Origin: an uncultured Pseudomonas sp.
Lineage (GTDB): Bacteria > Pseudomonadota > Gammaproteobacteria > Pseudomonadales > Pseudomonadaceae
DNA length: 30,331 nt
Assembly: GCF_946885885.1 (NCBI RefSeq)
Contig: NZ_CAMPHN010000040.1
Coordinates: forward strand, 1-30,331
Reading direction: 5' to 3'
Shown here: positions 23,257 through 30,331 of the stretch, piece after piece
Numbering within the stretch: the stretch's first letter is position 1
How the letters are laid out: each line of letters starts with the position of its first letter
Position numbers and translations under genes: made by a program
Notes under the pieces: model-generated
Seen by the model: only the letters and a program-made list of their open reading frames with translations
Databases searched by the model: none
What the model was told of the DNA's origin: nothing

Positions 23257-24219
23257 TCAGCTTTTAGTGCCTGAAGGGCCGGGCGTGTCCTGGGTGGCCA
23301 TAAGTGAAAGGGCGGGTAAGGGCGTGGGTGCGGGCGGTTTGTGCAGGCGAGTCGATGGTTGCAACTCCGCCGTCAGCAGGAAACGGGCAGGGTTCTTTGC
23401 CTTGTTGCCCCATAACTGATCATCATCGGAGTTCAACTGTACATACAGAAATGCGCACAGGTTGCGCTTGTGCTCGGGGTCGCAACTGACCACGCCATAG
23501 TTGGGATCGAACAGGTGCAGCTGGTCGTTGTTATCACGGTACAAGGCCATGACATGGGTGTCCGTCATACAGATCAATGCCTGTTGGCGGTTACCGCCAT
23601 CGAGCAGGCGCTCCAGCCGTGCAGTGAGCGGCTCGATCGAGCGCGTCGGAATGCGGTGGGCAACCTGTGTCGGGCTGACTGCGATGCACTCCATACCGGC
23701 CAGTGCAGCGAGGTACTCGAACTGTTTGTCGTTCTGGCCGAGGTGACGGTCCTGCTCGATCGTCTGTAGCCCGACGGTTCGGAGAAGCAGCGAGTCGGAC
23801 TGCCAGTTGGAAAGGGTGGAGAAGATCTCCGCATCGCTCTTGCCTTGGAAGCGTTGCTGGCACCAGCCCAAGGACAGTCCGAAGCACCAGCCTTGGTCGC
23901 GTTCATCCCTGGGGAGGGCTGCCACCACCTCGGGGACCTGGGTCTTGAGCTCGGTCTGATTGAACGGATGGCTGTAGCGGCACTGCAATTGTTCCGCTAT
24001 GGCCTGTGTGTCGAGAACGATTGTGTCGTCATCTTTATCGTTCTTCGGTTGGCAGAGTGTGATAACGGTTTCTAACAGGTCACTCACCATTTTTCGCAAT
24101 GAGAAACCGTCATCGCCTCGAGAGGGCGGTTTATCGGTCCGCTTCGGCAACAGCGGTTCGGTATCGTGACCCATATGTCTGGGTGACGGTTCGCCGGTAA
24201 AAGGAGTAGTCCTGATCAT
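23257..24219 (-). CDS. Putative YopT/AvrPphB-like (C58) cysteine protease effector
   Basis: This 320-residue protein has no signal peptide or membrane helix. A probable catalytic triad is C112 in [15 protein letters not shown]222 in [12 protein letters not shown] and D238 in [12 protein letters not shown]. The FDPN(Y/F)G motif and the 16-residue H-to-D spacing match the C58 peptidases YopT and AvrPphB, type III effectors that cut host proteins. Residues 1-40 are polar and proline-rich, as is the C terminus (about 285-320), fitting a secreted toxin or effector. GC is lower than around it: by my count 30 of 60 bases at 24001-24060, against 43 of 60 at 22021-22080. It is alone between the exosortase and prfB, with no chaperone or secretion gene in view. 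Identity rests on motifs, so other papain-fold roles remain possible. Confidence 0.6.
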   Translation of the reverse strand: MIRTTPFTGEPSPRHMGHDTEPLLPKRTDKPPSRGDDGFSLRKMVSDLLETVITLCQPKNDKDDDTIVLDTQAIAEQLQCRYSHPFNQTELKTQVPEVVAALPRDERDQGWCFGLSLGWCQQRFQGKSDAEIFSTLSNWQSDSLLLRTVGLQTIEQDRHLGQNDKQFEYLAALAGMECIAVSPTQVAHRIPTRSIEPLTARLERLLDGGNRQQALICMTDTHVMALYRDNNDQLHLFDPNYGVVSCDPEHKRNLCAFLYVQLNSDDDQLWGNKAKNPARFLLTAELQPSTRLHKPPAPTPLPALSLMATQDTPGPSGTKS

Positions 24220-24341
24220 TCGAATGCCCTTATGGTAGTGGCATTGGGTGGGCTCTCCGGTTGCTGGGTTCCATATTCGAGTTGCAGCGCTCCGCCGATC
24301 CGCTTGGCCAGTGGCGGGCTGCCAGCCAGGGCGGAGTGGGG

Positions 24342-24347
24342 TATACT
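24342..24347 (+). promoter_or_regulatory. Possible -10 box for prfB
   Basis: TATACT matches five of six consensus bases and lies 42 bases before the prfB ATG. The -35 position 17 bases upstream reads CTGCCA, a weak match. Part of the upstream DNA is shared with the start region of the divergent YopT-like gene. Confidence 0.45.
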
Positions 24348-24389
24348 CGCCGGCTTTTCCGAAAGTTTGACCTGTGAGTGCCGCCAGCC

Positions 24390-25485
24390 ATGGAAATCAA
24401 CCCGATCCTTAACAGCATCAAGGACCTGTCCGAGCGCACCCAGACCATTCGGGGGTATCTTTGACTACGATCAAAAGCATGATCGGCTGATCGAAGTAAA
24501 CCGCGAGCTCGAAGACCCGAACGTCTGGAATAACCCGGAATACGCCCAGAATCTGGGGCGCGAACGTGCGTCCCTGGCGCTGATCGTCGAAACCATCGAC
24601 GACCTCGACGGCAGCCTTGCCGACTCCCGCGACCTGTTGCAAATGGCCGCCGAAGAGGAAGACCAGGGCGCCGTCGACGATGTAGCCGCCGAAGTCGAGC
24701 GGCTGCGCGATATCCTCGAAAAAATGGAATTCCGCCGGATGTTCAGCGGCGAGATGGACCCGAACAACGCCTACCTGGACATCCAGGCCGGCTCCGGCGG
24801 CACCGAAGCCCAGGACTGGGCCAACATGCTGCTGCGCATGTACCTGCGCTGGGCCGACAAGCGCGGGTTCGACGCCACCATCATGGAACTCTCCGCGGGC
24901 GAAGTCGCCGGTATCAAGGGCGCCACCGTGCATATCAAAGGCGAATACGCCTTCGGTTGGCTGCGCACCGAAATCGGCGTGCACCGCCTGGTACGCAAGA
25001 GCCCGTTCGACTCCGGCAACCGTCGCCACACTTCGTTCACCGCGGTGTTCGCCTCGCCGGAAATCGACGACAACATCGAGATCGAAATCAACCCGGCCGA
25101 CCTGCGCATCGACACCTATCGTTCCTCCGGGGCCGGCGGTCAGCACGTCAACACCACCGACTCGGCGGTGCGTATCACCCACGTGCCGACCAACACCGTG
25201 GTCAGTTGCCAGAACGAACGCTCCCAGCACGCCAACAAAGACACCGCGATGAAAATGTTGCGGGCCAAGTTGTACGAGCAGGAAGTGCAGAAACGCAACG
25301 CGGCTTCGCAGGTGCTGGAAGATTCCAAATCGGATATCGGCTGGGGCCACCAGATCCGCTCCTACGTGCTCGATCAGTCGCGGATCAAGGATCTGCGCAC
25401 CGGCGTCGAGCGCAGCGACTGCGTCAACGTGCTCGATGGCGATATCGACGAGTACCTGGTCGCCAGCTTGAAACAGGGGCTGTAA
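24390..25485 (+). CDS. prfB: Peptide chain release factor 2, with programmed +1 frameshift
   Basis: RF2 ends translation at UAA and UGA. It is encoded as 24390-24461 joined to 24463-25485, giving 364 residues. The first frame ([20 protein letters not shown], then RGYL) meets TGA at 24462-24464. Ribosomes slip +1 on CTT at 24459-24461, helped by a Shine-Dalgarno-like GGGGGT just upstream, and continue DYDQKHDRL. This is the classic RF2 autoregulation: low RF2 gives more slippage. Key motifs are the stop-codon reader SPF (S204-F206) and the peptide-release loop GGQ (G249-Q251), at the expected positions. lysS follows 137 bases later on the same strand. The open frame that runs on from upstream (24232) is only the +1 frame extended backwards. 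Confidence 0.97.
24451..24465 (+). promoter_or_regulatory. prfB programmed frameshift site
   Basis: GGGGGTATCTTTGAC holds the internal Shine-Dalgarno-like G run, the slippery CTT codon and the in-frame stop TGA followed by C, which is the conserved RF2 recoding arrangement. Termination here competes with +1 slippage according to the amount of RF2. Confidence 0.95.
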
Positions 25486-25494
25486 GCCATTTGA

Positions 25495-25595
25495 CTCCCT
25501 CTCCCTTCCGGGGAGAGGGCGGGGGTGAGGGGCTGGAGTTCTACCATTTCCAGCCCGCCCCCTCACCCTAACCCTCTCCCCAGTGGGGAGAGGGA
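25495..25595. repeat. CCCTCTCCC inverted repeat between prfB and lysS
   Basis: The arms CCCTCTCCCTTCCGGGGAGA at the left and CCCTCTCCCCAGTGGGGAGA at the right each fold on themselves. The inner GGGGGTGAGGGGCTGG and CCAGCCCGCCCCCTCACCC arms pair with each other, giving a branched hairpin of about 100 bases. This repeat type is common between genes of many proteobacteria. It fills most of the 137-base prfB-lysS gap and might modulate read-through into lysS. Confidence 0.75.
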
Positions 25596-25622
25596 ACGAA
25601 TCAGTGACGGAAGTTAAAGACC

Positions 25623-27140
25623 ATGAGCGACCAACAACTCGACCACCAAGCCCTCTCCCACGAAGACCGGCAACAGGAAGAAAACAAGCTGATCGCCCTG
25701 CGCAAGGAAAAACTTGCCGGCGCGCGCCAGCTGGGTAACGCCTTCCCCAACGACTTCCGCCGCGACAGCTATTGCGCGGCATTGCAGAAAAAGTACGTCG
25801 ACAAGACCAAGGAAGAGCTGGCCGAAGCCGCGATTCCGGTCAAGGTGGCCGGTCGTATCATGCTCAACCGCGGCTCCTTTATGGTTATCCAGGACATGAG
25901 CGGGCGCATCCAGGTCTACGTCAACCGCAAAACCCTGTCTGAAGAGAAGCTCGCCGAGGTCAAACACTGGGACCTGGGCGATATCATCGCCGCCGAGGGC
26001 ACTCTGGCGCGTTCCGGCAAGGGCGACCTCTACGTGGAAATGACCGAGGTGCGCCTGCTGACCAAATCGCTGCGCCCGTTGCCGGACAAGCACCACGGCC
26101 TGACCGACACCGAGCAGCGTTACCGTCAACGCTACGTCGACCTGATGGTCAACGAGGACGTGCGCGAGACCTTCCGCGTGCGCTCGCAGGTCATCGCGCA
26201 TATCCGCAGTTTCCTGATGAAGCGCGACTTCCTCGAAGTGGAAACGCCGATGTTGCAGACCATCCCAGGTGGTGCCGCGGCCAAGCCGTTCGAGACCCAC
26301 CACAATGCCCTGGACATGCAGATGTTCCTGCGTATCGCGCCCGAGCTGTACCTCAAGCGTCTGGTGGTCGGTGGGTTCGAGAAGGTCTTCGAGATCAACC
26401 GCAACTTCCGTAACGAAGGCGTTTCGACCCGGCACAACCCCGAGTTCACCATGCTCGAGTTCTACCAGGCCTACGCCGACTATGAAGACAACATGGACCT
26501 CACCGAGGAGCTGTTCCGCGAGCTGGCCATGCTGGTTCTGGGGACTACCGACGTGCCTTACGGCGACAAGGTGTTCCACTTCGGCGAGCCTTTCGCGCGC
26601 CTGTCGGTGTTCGACTCGATCCTCAAATACAACCCGGACATCACCGCCGCCGACCTGCGGGACATCGACAAGGCCCGCGAGATCGCCAAGAAGGCCGGGG
26701 CCAAGGTGCTCGGCTTCGAGGGTCTGGGCAAGTTGCAGGTGATGATTTTCGAAGAGCTGGTCGAGCACAAGCTGGAACAGCCGCACTTCATCACCCAGTA
26801 CCCGTTCGAAGTCTCGCCGCTGGCCCGGCGCAACGATCAGGATCCGAGCGTGACCGATCGCTTCGAGCTATTCATCGGCGGCCGCGAAATCGCGAATGCC
26901 TACTCCGAGTTGAACGACGCGGAAGACCAGGCCGAGCGCTTCCATGCCCAGGTGGCCGACAAGGACGCCGGCGACGACGAAGCCATGCATTACGATGCCG
27001 ATTTCGTCCGCGCGCTGGAGTACGGCATGCCGCCGACCGCCGGCGAGGGCATCGGTATCGATCGTTTAGTGATGTTGCTCACCAATTCGCCGTCTATTCG
27101 GGACGTAATCCTCTTCCCGCATATGCGACCGCAGGCCTGA
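25623..27140 (+). CDS. lysS: Lysyl-tRNA synthetase, class II
   Basis: This 505-residue cytoplasmic enzyme charges tRNA-Lys. It has an N-terminal OB-fold anticodon-binding domain (about residues 60-160; [20 protein letters not shown]) and a class II catalytic core. Motif 2 is at about 257-272 ([19 protein letters not shown]), and motif 3 begins at G474 ([20 protein letters not shown]). Length and motif order match bacterial LysS. The prfB-lysS order is conserved in gammaproteobacteria. A strong terminator follows within about ten bases. No damage is seen. Confidence 0.98.
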   Translation: MSDQQLDHQALSHEDRQQEENKLIALRKEKLAGARQLGNAFPNDFRRDSYCAALQKKYVDKTKEELAEAAIPVKVAGRIMLNRGSFMVIQDMSGRIQVYVNRKTLSEEKLAEVKHWDLGDIIAAEGTLARSGKGDLYVEMTEVRLLTKSLRPLPDKHHGLTDTEQRYRQRYVDLMVNEDVRETFRVRSQVIAHIRSFLMKRDFLEVETPMLQTIPGGAAAKPFETHHNALDMQMFLRIAPELYLKRLVVGGFEKVFEINRNFRNEGVSTRHNPEFTMLEFYQAYADYEDNMDLTEELFRELAMLVLGTTDVPYGDKVFHFGEPFARLSVFDSILKYNPDITAADLRDIDKAREIAKKAGAKVLGFEGLGKLQVMIFEELVEHKLEQPHFITQYPFEVSPLARRNDQDPSVTDRFELFIGGREIANAYSELNDAEDQAERFHAQVADKDAGDDEAMHYDADFVRALEYGMPPTAGEGIGIDRLVMLLTNSPSIRDVILFPHMRPQA

Positions 27141-27148
27141 TGGTCCCG

Positions 27149-27172
27149 AAGCCGCCTACGGGCGGCTTTTTA
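27149..27172 (+). terminator. Rho-independent terminator after lysS
   Basis: AAGCCGCC and GGCGGCTT form a perfect eight-base stem around a TACG tetraloop, followed by a T run. It begins nine bases after the lysS stop. Confidence 0.92.
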
Positions 27173-27230
27173 TTGCCTGGAGATGGATTAATCAGTTATC
27201 CCTTTGCCAGCCAGAAAGGACAGTCTCACC

Positions 27231-27944
27231 GTGATTCCCAATTCCGTTCAGGAAAGCGCCACCCATGTGGCTAACGCCGTCGCCGAAAGCGTTCAGTACC
27301 AAGGACGCAAAGCCAGCAGGCACGGCAGCGAGCAACGGCGCCAAGCGATTCTCGATGCGGCCATGCGCATCATCGTGCGCGACGGCGTACGTGCCGTGCG
27401 CCATCGCGCGGTGGCGGCCGAGGCGGAGGTGCCGTTGTCGGCCACCACCTACTACTTCAAGGATATCGATGACCTGATCACCGATACCTTCGCCCTGTTC
27501 GTCGAACGTAGCGCGGCACACATGGCCAATGTCTGGAGCAGCACCCAGGGTGTGTTGCAGCAACAGGTCGGTCGGCTCGACGGCAGTGTCGAAGCGCGTC
27601 GGCATCTGGCCAACGAAATTGCCGGGTTGGCGGTGGAGTACGTGCGCAATCAGTTGGTCGAACACCGCGATCATCTGCTGGCCAAGCAGGCGTTTCATCA
27701 GGAAGCCTTGCTCAACCCGCGCTTGCACGGTCTGGTGCGCGCCTATCAGCAGATACTTTTGCAGGGGGTCAACCAGTTCTTCGAAGTACTGGGCTCGCAA
27801 CAACCCGAGCAGGATGCCAAGCTATTGACGAGCATTATTGTGCGGATGGAGTATCAGGGCCTGCTCGATGGGGTCGAGCATCTGGATAAAGAAGATATGC
27901 TGGCCAACCTCAAGCGCTATATGCACCTGGTTTTGGGGCTTTAA
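27231..27944 (+). CDS. TetR-family transcriptional regulator
   Basis: This 237-residue protein has a disordered, basic N terminus (residues 1-35). A TetR helix-turn-helix domain follows (about 37-90; RQAILDAAMRIIVRDGVRAV, then AVAAEAEVPLSATTYYFKDI, with the YYFKD signature of recognition helix and start of helix 4). The C-terminal ligand domain (about 95-237) is all helical with no recognisable ligand signature. I chose GTG at 27231, because AGAAAGGA lies about ten bases before it; the TTG at 27204 has no such site. The lipoprotein gene follows 52 bases later and is a likely target or operon partner. The TetR gene after lysS is, to my knowledge, conserved in Pseudomonas. Confidence 0.92.
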   Translation: MIPNSVQESATHVANAVAESVQYQGRKASRHGSEQRRQAILDAAMRIIVRDGVRAVRHRAVAAEAEVPLSATTYYFKDIDDLITDTFALFVERSAAHMANVWSSTQGVLQQQVGRLDGSVEARRHLANEIAGLAVEYVRNQLVEHRDHLLAKQAFHQEALLNPRLHGLVRAYQQILLQGVNQFFEVLGSQQPEQDAKLLTSIIVRMEYQGLLDGVEHLDKEDMLANLKRYMHLVLGL

Positions 27945-27996
27945 CTATTCATATGGCCGCTAAGCGCGTGAACCGGCCGCACAAGGAGAGAACACG

Positions 27997-28548
27997 ATGA
28001 AAGCTTGGCGCCTACTTGCCGCCTTGTCCTTCCTGCTGTTGAGTGGTTGCCTGGTTACCTTCAAAGACCCCATTCCGGCCAATGAGCCGGCGCCGATCCC
28101 GTTGCTCGGCGAATGGTCGCGCAAGAACGAATGGGGCGAGCAGATCTACCTGTACGTCAGTCGTGCGGGGTCTAACGTTTATAAAGCCAAGGCTTATGTG
28201 GACAGCCCGGACAATCTCGACAGTGTCGAGGAGTTTGGTTTCACCGTGGCTCACCACGGCCAGCGCTGGTACCTGTCGGCGGGTCTGTCGAAGAAATACG
28301 GCACCAATTTCGCGATTGCCGGCTTCGAGCTGACCGACGACAACGAGCTGGTACTCTACAACCTGGATATCGACCGGGTGTTGCAGGAGCTGGAGCAGGG
28401 CGAGCTGCGCGGCGAAGTCGTGGAAATGCCGCAAGGCGATGGCGTGCTGATCACCAGCCCGCTGGAGCAGGTATTCGCTTACCTGGACGACCAGGCGAAC
28501 TCGGACGTGTTTATCGAAGTCGCGCGCTATCAGCGCGTCGGTCAGTAA
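27997..28548 (+). CDS. Lipoprotein of unknown function
   Basis: This 183-residue protein has a lipoprotein signal peptide: MKAWRLLAALSFLLLSGC, with lipobox LSGC and the modified cysteine at C18. The residue after it is L, so there is no Asp+2 retention signal and outer-membrane sorting is likely. The mature part, with GEWSRKNEWGEQIYLYVSRA and later beta strands, gives no family that I recognise. AAGGAGAG lies about eight bases before the ATG at 27997. It sits between the TetR regulator and the QEGLA protein, all on the same strand and with short gaps. Confidence 0.85.
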   Translation: MKAWRLLAALSFLLLSGCLVTFKDPIPANEPAPIPLLGEWSRKNEWGEQIYLYVSRAGSNVYKAKAYVDSPDNLDSVEEFGFTVAHHGQRWYLSAGLSKKYGTNFAIAGFELTDDNELVLYNLDIDRVLQELEQGELRGEVVEMPQGDGVLITSPLEQVFAYLDDQANSDVFIEVARYQRVGQ

Positions 28549-28577
28549 GTTTTCAGCAGTGATGTGATGAGGGGCGG

Positions 28578-29873
28578 ATGAACAGTCATACCGGGTTGGA
28601 CGATTACCAACTGATAGTTCGGGCCTTATCCGATCGGATTGTCGAGGCACAAACGCCGATCCGCGTGTTGGACGCGGTGAAGTGGGATGAAAGCATCCGC
28701 AGCGAATTCCTCAAACACAAAGGCCGCAAGTTGCCGGCGGTCGATCGCGCGTATTACGACGGCCGTCCGTTGGCCTTCGAAGCAGCGGCGAAAAAACTCG
28801 AATTCCAGAATATCGAGCGCGATATCACTCGCCAGCTCGGCCAGTTCAACCCGGTGGGGCAGATCATGCGGCGCATGTGCCGCGAATACCGCATGGTCGT
28901 GCGCATGCTCGAGGCCCGCGGCACCGAGGATTTCGGCCTGATCTCCCAGGAACTCTACGGTGCGGCCTCCGATGCTTTCCATGCCGGCGACCCGACGCTG
29001 GCCGACCTGGGGTTGATGTTTTCCGACTTCCTGAACAACATCGACAGCCGCGGCGACCTTAAGGACGAGCCGAAAAACCTCAGCGCCCGGGAGGCCGTGA
29101 GTCTGCTGCAAAGCCGGCTGAACAAGGTGTTCGGCGAGGCGGAAAGCACCATCCGGGTGTTCGAGTCCGACGGTATTCTCGCCGACGCGGCGGCGGGTGC
29201 CGACTACATCAAGATCCGCGCCGATGCGCTGTTCAACGAGCGCGATGTGAAAGCGCTGGAGGTGCACGAGGGCCTGGTGCACGTGGCGACCACGCTGAAC
29301 GGTTTGAGCCAGCCGGTCTGCACCTTCCTGGCCAAAGGGCCGCCATCCTCGACGGTGACCCAGGAAGGCTTGGCGATTCTGATGGAAGTGATCACCTTCG
29401 CCTCCTACCCGACGCGTCTGCGCAAGCTGACCAACCGCACCCGCGCCATCCATATGGCCGAAGAGGGCGCCGATTTTCTGCAGATTTTCGAGTTCTACCG
29501 CGAACAAGGCTTCAGCCAGGAAGAGAGCTACAGCAATGCCAACCGGGTGTTTCGCGGCTCGACGCCCAACGGCATGCCTTTCACCAAGGACCTGTCCTAC
29601 CTGAAAGGCTTCATCATGGTCTACAACTACATCCAACTCGCCGTGCGCAAAGGCAAGCTGGAGCAGATCCCCTTGCTGTTCTGCGGCAAAACCACCCTGG
29701 AAGACATGCGCATTCTGCGTCGCCTGGTCGATGAAGGTCTGGTCGCGCCACCGAAATACCTGCCGCCGCAATTCAGCGACCTGAACTCGCTGTCGGCCTG
29801 GATGTGCTTCTCCAACTTCTTGAATCACTTAAGCCTGGATCGGATCGAAGCCGACTACGCGAATATTTTATAA
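28578..29873 (+). CDS. QEGLA-motif protein (DUF1704, TIGR02421-like putative metallopeptidase)
   Basis: This 431-residue protein shows two linked motifs: EVHEGLVHVATTLNG (H230-H235, an HExxH-like arrangement with Gly and Leu) and VTQEGLAILMEV (Q262-A266). They define the family annotated as flavohemoglobin expression-modulating QEGLA motif protein, which is also related to tyrosine/matrix-type carboxypeptidases. The motifs suggest a zinc site with H230, H235 and E264 as likely ligands; this is inferred. No signal peptide is present, so it is cytoplasmic. GGGGCGG precedes the ATG at 28578. It follows the lipoprotein gene by 29 bases. Confidence 0.87.
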   Translation: MNSHTGLDDYQLIVRALSDRIVEAQTPIRVLDAVKWDESIRSEFLKHKGRKLPAVDRAYYDGRPLAFEAAAKKLEFQNIERDITRQLGQFNPVGQIMRRMCREYRMVVRMLEARGTEDFGLISQELYGAASDAFHAGDPTLADLGLMFSDFLNNIDSRGDLKDEPKNLSAREAVSLLQSRLNKVFGEAESTIRVFESDGILADAAAGADYIKIRADALFNERDVKALEVHEGLVHVATTLNGLSQPVCTFLAKGPPSSTVTQEGLAILMEVITFASYPTRLRKLTNRTRAIHMAEEGADFLQIFEFYREQGFSQEESYSNANRVFRGSTPNGMPFTKDLSYLKGFIMVYNYIQLAVRKGKLEQIPLLFCGKTTLEDMRILRRLVDEGLVAPPKYLPPQFSDLNSLSAWMCFSNFLNHLSLDRIEADYANIL

Positions 29874-30228
29874 AGCCGTAAGCGGCAAGCGGTAGGTTGG
29901 GTTAGCGGCGATTATCGCGGTTCGAACAACGCCATCGTCGTCGGCCGCCGCGTAACCCAACAATGTCGCCACGCGGTGTAATGGGTTATCGGGCTTTGTC
30001 CATCTACGGGCACGCGCTGACGTCTTGTCGGGTTACGCGGCGTTCATCTACGGTGTTGACGAGAGCTAACCTGGACCGCCGCTAACCCGACCTACGGACT
30101 GTTAATGACCCGTCATGCCGGAACGGTATAGCGCCGGCGCCTTGTCGGGTTATGCGGCGTTCATTTACGGTGTTGACGACAACTAACCTGGATCGCCGCT
30201 AACCCAACCTACGGACTGAAGGAACCCC
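29874..30228. repeat. Intergenic repeat cluster with a 78-base direct repeat
   Basis: No gene lies between the QEGLA gene and the next start. GGGTTAGCGGCG and GCCGCGTAACCC (about 29898-29959) form one inverted repeat. A 78-base unit at 30024-30101 recurs at 30141-30218 with six differences; each copy pairs GGGTTA(C/T)GCGGCG with CGCCGCTAACCC. These belong to the same family as the repeat at 1945-2010. Confidence 0.8.
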
Positions 30229-30331
30229 ATGCCCAGCCACCAACTCGACTACGAAATCCTCGGCGCTTCGGCGCAGAGCGTTGAAATCATCCTCGACCCC
30301 GGCGAAACGGTGATCGCCGAAGCCGGGGCGA
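30229..30331 (+). CDS. AIM24 / TIGR00266 family protein, N-terminal part (partial)
   Basis: The frame opens at ATG 30229, with GAAGGAA about five bases upstream, and runs off the window. The visible 34 residues begin [20 protein letters not shown] and continue [14 protein letters not shown], matching the N terminus of the AIM24/TIGR00266 family (a beta-rich fold of uncertain role). Only about 15 percent of a typical member is visible. Confidence 0.8.
   Translation, partial: MPSHQLDYEILGASAQSVEIILDPGETVIAEAGA

Noticed and set aside
21824..23419. 531-codon plus-strand frame overlapping the exosortase
   Set aside because: It is an out-of-frame Arg/Ala/Gly-rich shadow; the exosortase frame has the catalytic triad and membrane helices.
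24232..24461. Upstream extension of the second prfB frame
   Set aside because: It lies in the +1 frame before the slippage site; the true N terminus is in the frame starting at 24390.

Overview
The window looks like the chromosome of a Pseudomonas-type gammaproteobacterium. It has GC-rich third codon positions and the neighbour pairs hom-thrC, yaeQ-recJ and prfB-lysS-TetR-lipoprotein, which I associate with pseudomonads. It also has several classes of Pseudomonas-type palindromic intergenic repeats. I see no tRNA, rRNA, CRISPR array, transposase or prophage gene.

Layout. 1-1837: end of hom, then thrC with a terminator. 1838-4277: a repeat-filled gap, two small convergent genes for look-alike L7/L12-type helical domains with membrane tails, a class III CoA transferase, and a promoter region. 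4278-15144: seven same-strand genes that form the centrepiece. These are YjfI/DUF2170, a PspA/IM30 (ESCRT-III superfamily) protein, a YqiJ-like OB-fold membrane protein, a YqiK-like flotillin, a 1750-residue protein with a MoxR-like AAA+ module, a rhomboid protease and a single-HKD phospholipase D-like protein. 15248-17656: yaeQ and recJ, with recJ flanked on both sides by the same palindromic repeat. 18063-19671: a LapG-type periplasmic protease (minus strand) and a DUF533/TerB-like membrane protein. 19788-23189: a VIT-vWA protein ending in a PEP-CTERM-like tail, followed with no spacer by an exosortase. 23257-24219: a lower-GC minus-strand gene whose C/H/D pattern matches the YopT/AvrPphB (C58) cysteine proteases. 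24390-27140: prfB with its programmed +1 frameshift, then lysS. 27231-29873: a TetR-family regulator, a lipoprotein and a QEGLA-motif protein. 29874-30331: a repeat-filled gap and the start of an AIM24/TIGR00266 gene.

How the genes may work together. The 4278-15144 block reads as one membrane-remodelling or envelope-stress module. It joins a membrane-coating ESCRT-III-like protein, a flotillin scaffold with its OB-fold partner, a giant AAA+ ATPase that could act as a remodeller in the way Vps4 does for ESCRT-III, an intramembrane protease and a phospholipid- or nucleic-acid-cleaving enzyme. The vWA/exosortase pair reads as a sorting enzyme with one dedicated substrate. The YopT-like gene is the best candidate for a horizontally acquired effector. 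These functional links are inferred from gene order and motifs.
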